Origin: Bradyrhizobium sp.
GTDB taxonomy: Bacteria; Pseudomonadota; Alphaproteobacteria; Rhizobiales; Xanthobacteraceae
Length of the DNA stretch: 5,366 nucleotides
Assembly: GCA_025960445.1 (NCBI GenBank)
Contig: JAICIT010000225.1
Span: 1-5,366, forward strand
Direction: 5' to 3'
Position 1 is the first letter of the stretch. Each line of letters begins with the position of its first letter. The notes beneath the pieces were generated by a model, which saw only the letters and a program-made list of their open reading frames with translations, did no database searches and had not been told where the DNA came from. Position numbers and translations under genes: made by a program. Positions 1-4,635 of the stretch are shown here, piece by piece.

Positions 1-625
1 AGGCACCATGGGCGGCTTCAAGGAAATCATCGCCGAAGTGAAAGGCCGCGGCGCATTCGCCAAGCTGAAATTCGAATCCGGTGTGCATCGTGTGCAACGC
101 GTGCCCGACACGGAAACGCAAGGCCGCATTCATACGTCCGCGGCGACGGTTGCGGTTCTGCCGGAGGTCGAGGAGGTCGACGTCGATATCAAGCAGGACG
201 ACTTGCGGATCGAGACAATGCGCTCGCAGGGCGCCGGCGGCCAACACGTCAATAAGACCGAGTCAGCTATTCGCATCACGCACATTCCGAGCGGCATTGT
301 GGTGAACATGCAGGACAGCCGGTCACAACATAAAAACCGCGCCTCGGCGATGAATATCCTGCGCTCCCGAATCTACGATGCCGAGCGGCAACGGATCGAC
401 GCCGCTCGCTCGGCGGACCGCCGCGAGAAGGTCGGTTCCGGCGATCGCTCCGAGCGCATTCGCACCTATAATTTTCCGCAAGGCCGGGTGACGGATCACC
501 GCATCAATCTCACGCTTTACAAACTGCCGCAGGTCATGGCCGGCGAGGCATTGGGCGAATTGGTTGACGCGTTGACCACAGAGCATCAGGCCGCCCAGCT
601 CGCCGCCCAAGGCGCCGCGGCGTGA
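1..625 (+). CDS. prfA: Peptide chain release factor 1 (RF1), 3' part; 5' end outside window
   Basis: RF1 reads UAA and UAG in the ribosomal A site and triggers hydrolysis of peptidyl-tRNA. The window holds about 207 C-terminal residues of a protein usually near 360 long, so roughly the first 150 are missing. The open frame runs in from the left edge (first full codon at base 2), so the ATG at base 8 is an internal Met and not the start. Seen directly: the stop-codon recognition tripeptide PxT as Pro-Asp-Thr (104-112), inside [19 protein letters not shown]; the catalytic GGQ motif (236-244) in the context [15 protein letters not shown]; and the conserved late blocks [19 protein letters not shown] and [10 protein letters not shown]. 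The PxT tripeptide indicates RF1; RF2 has SPF. The TGA stop overlaps the prmC start, which suggests coupled translation with the enzyme that methylates the GGQ glutamine. Nothing is abnormal in the visible part. Identification is very secure. Confidence 0.97.
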   Translation, partial: GTMGGFKEIIAEVKGRGAFAKLKFESGVHRVQRVPDTETQGRIHTSAATVAVLPEVEEVDVDIKQDDLRIETMRSQGAGGQHVNKTESAIRITHIPSGIVVNMQDSRSQHKNRASAMNILRSRIYDAERQRIDAARSADRREKVGSGDRSERIRTYNFPQGRVTDHRINLTLYKLPQVMAGEALGELVDALTTEHQAAQLAAQGAAA

Positions 626-1515
626 GCTGCGGAAGCGATGGCCTGGCGGGCAAGACGGTCGAAGCTGCTCGGCGCGCGCTGGCCACACGATTTCGGGCAG
701 GCTCGATTGAATCGGCGGAGCTTGAGGCGCGGGCTTTGATTGGCGCCGTGCTTGGCCTCGATCTCACGCAATTGATCGCGGCAGCAGGCCGGCTTCTTAC
801 AGCCGATGAATCGTTGCGCATTGAGGATTTCGCGCGACGTCGTTGTCGCGGCGAGCCGGTTGCGAGGATCATCGGATCAAAGGAATTCTGGGGACTGCTC
901 CTGCAGCTCTCTGCGGCGACATTGGTGCCAAGGGCCGATACTGAAACTGTGGTCGAGCTGGCGCTCGAATGCTTGCGCGCGCAGACGCGTCCGGATCGAG
1001 GTTTGCGGATCGCCGATATCGGCACCGGTTCAGGCGCGATCCTGCTGGCGCTACTTTCGGAACTCCCTGATGTCTACGGGGTGGGCACCGATATCAGCGA
1101 GGCTGCCTTGAGAACCGCGCGCAGCAACGCCGCCAATCTGGGGCTCTCGGAGCGCGCCGGCTTCGTGGCCTGTGGTTACGCCGCAGCGCTGTCCGACGGG
1201 TTCGACCTGATTGTGTCCAACCCACCCTATATCCGGTCGGCGGAAGTCGCTGAACTCGCCGCCGAGGTGCGCGATCACGACCCGTTGAATGCGCTGGACG
1301 GTGGCACCGATGGGCTCGACGCCTATCGCACGATCATTCCGCAATCAGCGGCACTGCTATCGAATCGAGGCGTACTCGTGGTGGAAGTCGGGCACACTCA
1401 AAGCGAGCACGTTGGCCGAATAATGAAGGCGGCAGGGTTAACGCTAGATGTGCCGGCGAAAAGGGATTTGGCTGGCATCGAGCGGGCGGTCGCGGGCCGA
1501 AAATTGCCCCCATAA
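622..1515 (+). CDS. prmC: Peptide chain release factor N5-glutamine methyltransferase
   Basis: PrmC (formerly HemK) is a cytoplasmic SAM-dependent enzyme that N5-methylates the glutamine of the GGQ motif in RF1 and RF2 and so raises termination efficiency. The 297 residues fit the family (about 280-300). An N-terminal helical release-factor-binding domain (about 1-95) precedes a Rossmann methyltransferase domain. Motif [10 protein letters not shown], begins at Asp132; the catalytic NPPY is residues 200-203 (bases 1219-1230) in [12 protein letters not shown]; and the family block [12 protein letters not shown] follows. The linker motif usually written PRPDTE reads PRADTE here. The start is GTG at 622, overlapping the prfA stop as GTGA; AAGG at 609-612 could serve as a ribosome binding site nine bases upstream, and reinitiation after prfA is likely. 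The next ATG-type starts would cut into the N-terminal domain. The stop is TAA at 1513-1515. No obvious terminator follows it. Identification is secure; the start is slightly less so. Confidence 0.95.
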   Translation: MSCGSDGLAGKTVEAARRALATRFRAGSIESAELEARALIGAVLGLDLTQLIAAAGRLLTADESLRIEDFARRRCRGEPVARIIGSKEFWGLLLQLSAATLVPRADTETVVELALECLRAQTRPDRGLRIADIGTGSGAILLALLSELPDVYGVGTDISEAALRTARSNAANLGLSERAGFVACGYAAALSDGFDLIVSNPPYIRSAEVAELAAEVRDHDPLNALDGGTDGLDAYRTIIPQSAALLSNRGVLVVEVGHTQSEHVGRIMKAAGLTLDVPAKRDLAGIERAVAGRKLPP

Positions 1516-1587
1516 AAGCCAGATTAGAAAGCGAAAAACCACTTGGAATATTCCCCCGGAGCGATTACGTTCAGTTACAACATCGGT

Positions 1588-1648
1588 CCAGGGTTGCTGG
1601 CCCCGTAGATGCTGCGGGTGAAGGCCAGGGTTCTCAAAGCGAGAGCCC
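1588..1648 (+). other. Candidate structured RNA element: two adjacent hairpins with a competing alternative pairing
   Basis: Hairpin A pairs CTGGCC (1597-1602) with GGCCAG (1623-1628); an inner CCG/CGG pair (1603-1605 with 1615-1617) continues the stem, with GTGAA bulged on the 3' side. Hairpin B pairs GGGTTCTC (1628-1635) with GAGAGCCC (1641-1648), giving eight pairs including one G-U, around the loop AAAGC. The two stems abut and share base 1628. In addition, CCAG (1588-1591) could pair with CTGG (1597-1600), competing with hairpin A, because CCAGGGTT occurs twice (1588-1595 and 1625-1632). No T-run follows, so it does not look like a simple terminator. It could be a small RNA, a leader of the downstream gene or chance structure in GC-rich DNA. 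I match it to no known RNA family. Confidence 0.3.
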
Positions 1649-1984
1649 GCCCCGAGTGAAAGGTTCCAAAACGCAGGTCCATTCGAGCGCGATGGCTTTA
1701 GAGAGCTGCGCTGCTTCTGACCGCAGAGCGAACGAAAGCCTGATATTGCGCTTGAAAAATCACGCGAGAAACCTGTGCTTGATTTGGCAGGCGGAATGAA
1801 TTGATGCAGCAGCGGCTTCCGCTGGACTGTAGGGGGCGGGTCTTTGTTGACCGCGACTTACGGCAATCTGTGCGGAATTGCGCTGCACTCGAATCCGATG
1901 CGTATGAAACGTAGCGCTCCAACCGACTACCACGACCAAGTTCGATCGATAACAAACCTAGGCTGGTAACTTCAGGGCTGAGAT

Positions 1985-1989
1985 AAAGG
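1985..1989 (+). promoter_or_regulatory. Ribosome binding site of the DUF4167 gene
   Basis: AAAGG lies six bases before the ATG at 1996 and supports that start. A second purine run, AGGA at 1991-1994, is only one base from the ATG and so too close to act as the main site. Confidence 0.6.
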
Positions 1990-1995
1990 CAGGAC

Positions 1996-2757
1996 ATGAG
2001 AAACGGTCAAAACAACAAGCGGATGCGCAACCGCAATAACAACAACAGGAACGACGGCAACCGGCGCGGCCAGAACCCGATGACCCGGGTGTTCGAGTCC
2101 AATGGTCCCGACATCAAGATCCGTGGCACCGCCTCCCACGTGGCCGAAAAATACGTTCAGCTCGCGCGCGACGCGCGGTCCTCCGGTGATCCTGTCGCCG
2201 CCGAAAATTATTACCAGCATGCCGAACATTATTTTCGCCTGATCGCCGCGGCACAGGAACAATTCCGCCAGAACCAGCCGCAGCCGCGTACCGAAAACGA
2301 AACGGCCGCCGATGATGGCGAAGACGAGGGCGAGAGCTTTTCACATTTCGGGCAAGAGCCCGGCTTTGTTCCGGTGCAACCGCAGCCATTCGTCCCGCGC
2401 GACAACCGCGACAACAATGCACGCGATCACCAGCGCGAGGGGCAGCCATACCAGCAGCGCGAGCAGCACCAGCCCCGCGAACACGGCGGTCATCGCGAAC
2501 ACCGGGGGCAGCAGTATCAGCCCCAGTCGCACCCGCAGCCGCAGCCGGCAACGCCTGATGGTGGCAACGTCGACCGGCTGCCTTCGTTTATCACTGGGCC
2601 GCAACCGCAAATCAGCGGCAACCAGGGCGGCTTCGAGGGTGGAGGTGGCGAGCGCGAGCGCTTTCCGCGACGGCGTCGTCGTCCGCATGGCCCGCGGCCC
2701 GAAGGCATGGCCGCGCCGGCCGGACCCGGCGACGATTTCAATCCGGGAAACGAGTAA
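1996..2757 (+). CDS. DUF4167 domain-containing protein, probable nucleic-acid-binding protein of unknown function
   Basis: This 253-residue protein belongs to a family confined, as far as I know, to alphaproteobacteria and common in Rhizobiales next to prfA-prmC. Visible parts in order: an Asn/Arg-rich leader (1-24); the conserved DUF4167 domain (about 24-88) with RGQNPMTRVFES, then IKIRGTASHVAEKY and a helical stretch ending in AENYYQHAEHYFRLIAAAQ; an acidic patch (about 100-113); a Gln/Pro/His/Arg-rich disordered stretch (about 128-184); a short motif DRLPSFITG (193-201); a glycine run (211-218); and a basic end with five arginines (225-229) and PHGPRPEG. There is no signal peptide or membrane segment, so it should be cytoplasmic. 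The basic leader and tail suggest RNA or DNA binding, which is inference. The start is supported by AAAGG at 1985-1989 and by conservation of the MRNGQNNKR opening. It is preceded by a long structured gap and is not tightly coupled to prmC. Family assignment is confident; the role is not known to me. Confidence 0.9.
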   Translation: MRNGQNNKRMRNRNNNNRNDGNRRGQNPMTRVFESNGPDIKIRGTASHVAEKYVQLARDARSSGDPVAAENYYQHAEHYFRLIAAAQEQFRQNQPQPRTENETAADDGEDEGESFSHFGQEPGFVPVQPQPFVPRDNRDNNARDHQREGQPYQQREQHQPREHGGHREHRGQQYQPQSHPQPQPATPDGGNVDRLPSFITGPQPQISGNQGGFEGGGGERERFPRRRRRPHGPRPEGMAAPAGPGDDFNPGNE

Positions 2758-2806
2758 GCAAGACGGCTTTCTCTAGGCGCCGCTTGCGACAGTGTGGGCT
2801 CGTCAC

Positions 2807-2831
2807 GCTAGTGCGTGGCTAGCTTATTCTT
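2807..2831 (+). terminator. Possible weak terminator after the DUF4167 gene
   Basis: GCTAG (2807-2811) can pair with CTAGC (2819-2823) around a seven-base loop, followed by the T-rich TTATTCTT (2824-2831). The stem has only five pairs. An overlapping alternative stem, CACGC (2804-2808) with GCGTG (2813-2817), competes with it. The position, about 50 bases past the stop codon, is right, but the signal is marginal. No comparable signal with a T-run is evident for the methyltransferase gene reading the other way. Confidence 0.25.
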
Positions 2832-2886
2832 CCGACGCGCTTTCTTCACGCGAGCCGGCGTCCACTTCGCTCGAAAACGTTCTAGC

Positions 2887-3633
2887 CTAAACGTCACCGC
2901 CTTGCTGCAGTGACGACGGCACCAGCACCGGCTCGAGCGCTGGAATGAGCCGCGTTCGTTCGCGGTGTGCCGGGATCGCGCGGTAAACCTGCTTGGTCGC
3001 TTCGACAATGTGAACTCCGGCGAACGGCAGCGAGAGGGCCGCGCCGACCCGTTCCCAGGCAACGGCAGAGCGCAGGAACCAGCCACCCGCGACAGGCGGC
3101 ATGAAGAGCGCCTCACCCCAAGCTGTCGGCGTGAACCAGGTCTGGCGCAACAGCTGCGTTATCTGCGAGCGCGAATAGGGCCGGCCATGACCGAAAGGTG
3201 TGTTGTCGGTACGCGTCCAGACGCCGCGCCGGTTCGGGATCACCGCCATCATGCGGCCGGAGGGCGCCAGTACGCGCCATACTTCGCGCAGCAGGCCTTC
3301 CGGATCGTCGGACATTTCAAGGGCATGAACCAGGAGGATGCGGTCCACGGCCGCGTCCGGCAGCGGCAGCGAGAATTCGTCGACCAAAGCTGCCAGCGTT
3401 GGCCGCGCCGTCGGCCATTTCAGCACACCCTGCGCCGCCGGCATGAAGGCGATGCAGCGCTCGCAGTCCTCCCGAAACAGGCCTAGATACGGCGTGGGAT
3501 AACCGAGGCCGAGCACGCGTTGCCCCTGCGCATCGGGCCATCGCGCATGGATGCCCCGATTGATCAGTCGACGCGCGACGATGCCGAGGCGCTGCGAATA
3601 GAAATCGCGGAGATCGATCACGTCGATAGTCAT
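2887..3633 (-). CDS. Class I SAM-methyltransferase-like protein (Methyltransf_11 type) with altered motif I
   Basis: This 248-residue protein resembles small SAM-dependent methyltransferases found beside gloB in rhizobia. The best support is its middle: EFSLPLPDAAVDRILLVHAL (about 86-105), matching the acidic motif and strand 4 of Methyltransf_11 proteins, then a helix LLREVWRVLAPSGRM (114-128), the usual 'EVxRVLxPGGR' block, and strand 5 AVIPNRRG. The SAM-binding glycine loop, normally like VLDxGCGxG, reads VLGLGYPTPYLG (40-51), so the usual acidic residue and GxG spacing are missing. It may bind SAM in an unusual way or have lost catalysis. Its substrate is unknown. I chose the ATG at 3633, giving MTIDVIDLRDFY, over an in-frame TTG at 3663 because the latter adds ten residues without family likeness; no strong ribosome binding site distinguishes them. 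It is divergent from gloB across about 129 bases. No signal peptide or membrane segment is seen. Confidence 0.82.
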   Translation of the reverse strand: MTIDVIDLRDFYSQRLGIVARRLINRGIHARWPDAQGQRVLGLGYPTPYLGLFREDCERCIAFMPAAQGVLKWPTARPTLAALVDEFSLPLPDAAVDRILLVHALEMSDDPEGLLREVWRVLAPSGRMMAVIPNRRGVWTRTDNTPFGHGRPYSRSQITQLLRQTWFTPTAWGEALFMPPVAGGWFLRSAVAWERVGAALSLPFAGVHIVEATKQVYRAIPAHRERTRLIPALEPVLVPSSLQQGGDV

Positions 3634-3753
3634 GACCCAATGTAACACGTCGCGGCTGCTCAAGGGTCCCCGGAATATTGCATTGCCGCCGGAGCGTTAA
3701 CGCCATATTTCATGCTATGCGGGGTGGTGTCGCCTCCGCTTTGTCTGGATCAT

Positions 3754-3757
3754 GGAG
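3754..3757 (+). promoter_or_regulatory. Ribosome binding site deciding the gloB start
   Basis: GGAG with a five-base spacer precedes the ATG at 3763. The same frame is open from an earlier ATG at 3712, but the extra 17 residues lack family similarity and that ATG has no comparable Shine-Dalgarno sequence. Confidence 0.7.
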
Positions 3758-3762
3758 ATGTC

Positions 3763-4530
3763 ATGGCCGCCGACATTCGACTGTTTCCCTGTCTCACCGA
3801 CAATTTCGGCTATCTGATTCACAACCCGGCGACCAAGGCGACCGCCTCGATCGACGCGCCGGAGGCCGGCCCAATCGTCAAGGCACTGGAGCACGAGGGC
3901 TGGAGGCTCACCGATATTCTCATCACTCATCATCATGGCGACCACGTCGGCGGCGTCGCCGAGTTGAAGCAAAAATATGGAGCGCGCGTCGTTGGTCCTC
4001 ATGACAAGACCACCAAGATCGCGAATGTCGATCACCGCGTAGGCCAGGGCGATGTCGTGAAAGTCGGCGGCCTGTTGGCGCGGGTGCTGGAGACCCCCGG
4101 CCATACTCTCGACCATATCAGCTATGTGTTCGACCTTGAGAAGGCGCTGTTTGCCGCCGACACCCTGTTTTCGATCGGCTGCGGGCGGGTGTTCGAAGGT
4201 ACCTATCCCATGATGTGGGATTCACTTCTCAAGCTGCGCGCGCTGCCGGACGATTTCAAACTCTATTGCGGGCATGAATACACGGCCGCCAATGTCAAGT
4301 TCGCGCTCACGGTCGAACCGGAGAACGCCGCGCTGAAGGCGCGCGCCGAGGAAGTCGCGCGGCTGCGCGCGGCCAACAAGCCAACGGTACCGACCCTGCT
4401 CGGCGACGAAAAGAAGGCCAATGTGTTCTTGCGCGCCGACGAGCCTTCGGTGGCGGCCGGCGTTCGGATGAAGGGCAGGAGCGCCGCTGAGGTGTTCGGC
4501 GAGCTGCGCGAACGCAAGAACAAATCCTGA
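3763..4530 (+). CDS. gloB: Hydroxyacylglutathione hydrolase (glyoxalase II)
   Basis: Glyoxalase II hydrolyses S-D-lactoylglutathione to D-lactate and glutathione, the second step of cytoplasmic methylglyoxal detoxification. The 255 residues match the family (about 250-260). The N-terminal metallo-beta-lactamase domain (about 1-171) has THHHGDHVGG with ligands His56, His58, Asp60 and His61; His114 in ETPGHTLDH; bridging Asp133 in FAADTLF; and His171 in CGHEYT. The dinuclear metal site is therefore complete. The family block GCGRVFEGT (139-147) is present. The C-terminal glyoxalase II domain (about 172-255) includes TVPTLLGDEKKANVFLR and a basic end, LRERKNKS, where the family places glutathione-contacting Arg/Lys residues. 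GGAG five bases upstream supports the ATG at 3763. It diverges from a methyltransferase-like gene and converges on a transporter gene, so it is probably monocistronic. The stop codon is part of a hairpin at 4527-4559. Identification is very secure. Confidence 0.96.
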   Translation: MAADIRLFPCLTDNFGYLIHNPATKATASIDAPEAGPIVKALEHEGWRLTDILITHHHGDHVGGVAELKQKYGARVVGPHDKTTKIANVDHRVGQGDVVKVGGLLARVLETPGHTLDHISYVFDLEKALFAADTLFSIGCGRVFEGTYPMMWDSLLKLRALPDDFKLYCGHEYTAANVKFALTVEPENAALKARAEEVARLRAANKPTVPTLLGDEKKANVFLRADEPSVAAGVRMKGRSAAEVFGELRERKNKS

Positions 4531-4559
4531 CGGCGCTGCGGGAATTCAACCGCCGTCAG
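4527..4559 (+). terminator. Hairpin at the gloB stop, probable terminator
   Basis: CTGACGGCG (4527-4535) is perfectly complementary to CGCCGTCAG (4551-4559), giving nine pairs around a 15-base loop, and the left arm includes the TGA stop codon. A pyrimidine-rich but not pure-T stretch (TCTCAGCTATTCC) follows, so it departs from a textbook intrinsic terminator. It lies between convergent genes, where a stem could also limit read-through or protect the transcript's 3' end. Confidence 0.5.
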
Positions 4560-4590
4560 TCTCAGCTATTCCCCGGCACTCTGCGCCGCC

Positions 4591-4635
4591 GCACTGGCTA
4601 ACTGAGCACTGGCTAACTAAGCGCCGACTAACTTC
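4591..4635. repeat. 15-bp tandem repeat (two near-perfect copies, one degenerate) at the transporter stop codon
   Basis: Unit 1 is GCACTGGCTAACTGA (4591-4605). Unit 2 is GCACTGGCTAACTAA (4606-4620), differing at one base. Unit 3 is GCGCCGACTAACTTC (4621-4635), matching unit 2 at 10 of 15 positions. Unit 3 contains the last codons of the minus-strand transporter. Because the unit is a multiple of three, its Ser-stop pair AGT-TAG recurs in frame at 4628-4633, 4613-4618 and 4598-4603. Local slippage or duplication of the gene end is the simplest origin. Confidence 0.85.

Larger units (their letters stand above)
1516..1995. other. 480-base intergenic gap, no credible gene, several potential RNA hairpins
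   Basis: This stretch separates prmC from the DUF4167 gene. I see no plus-strand frame with a plausible start, ribosome binding site and protein-like composition. The minus strand stays open from 1997 to 1698, but that translation is Ser/Arg-rich, resembles nothing I know and has no Shine-Dalgarno sequence. What the gap does hold: a 10-bp palindrome GGAATATTCC (1545-1554), two adjacent hairpins (1588-1648) and a 6-bp hairpin (1810-1824). I looked for sigma-70-like promoter pairs. TTGACC at 1847-1852 has no acceptable -10 box at 16-18 bases, so no promoter can be placed. The gap may contain the DUF4167 promoter and a long 5' leader, or a small RNA gene. Confidence 0.6.

Noticed and set aside
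534..1025. Minus-strand open frame of 163 codons opposite prfA and prmC
   Set aside because: It lies opposite two securely identified genes. Its Ser/Arg/Pro-rich translation is typical of an antisense shadow in high-GC DNA.
1560..1700. Known housekeeping RNAs (tmRNA, RNase P RNA, SRP RNA, 6S RNA) in the structured gap
   Set aside because: I looked for their signature motifs as I remember them and found none. This was by eye and is not a substitute for a covariance-model search.
1847..1875. TTGACC as a -35 box for the DUF4167 gene
   Set aside because: No acceptable -10 hexamer occurs at 16-18 bases; the bases there are GC-rich.
1698..1997. Minus-strand open frame of 99 codons in the prmC-DUF4167 gap
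   Set aside because: The translation is rich in Ser and Arg and unlike any family I know. Its ATG overlaps the DUF4167 start codon on the opposite strand and has no Shine-Dalgarno sequence. Long chance frames are common in GC-rich DNA.
2114..2688. Minus-strand open frames opposite the DUF4167 tail, one with hydrophobic leucine/valine-rich stretches
   Set aside because: The apparent hydrophobic segment is the complement of Gln/Asn/Arg-rich codons in the real gene. Nothing else supports a membrane protein here.
2312..2776. Plus-strand open frame of 154 codons overlapping the DUF4167 gene in another frame
   Set aside because: It is out of frame with a well-supported gene, and its Ser/Thr/Arg-rich product reflects the repetitive CAG/CGC composition of the disordered region. 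I see no ribosome binding site.
3694..3703. Perfect 10-bp palindrome GCGTTAACGC in the methyltransferase-gloB promoter region
   Set aside because: About five perfect 10-bp palindromes are expected by chance in a window this size, and the flanks do not extend it. The position is suggestive of an operator, but this alone is not evidence.
3683..3711. Possible sigma-70 promoter for gloB (TTGCCG, 17 bases, TATTTC)
   Set aside because: Only four of six and three of six consensus positions match, which is too weak to annotate without a mapped transcription start.
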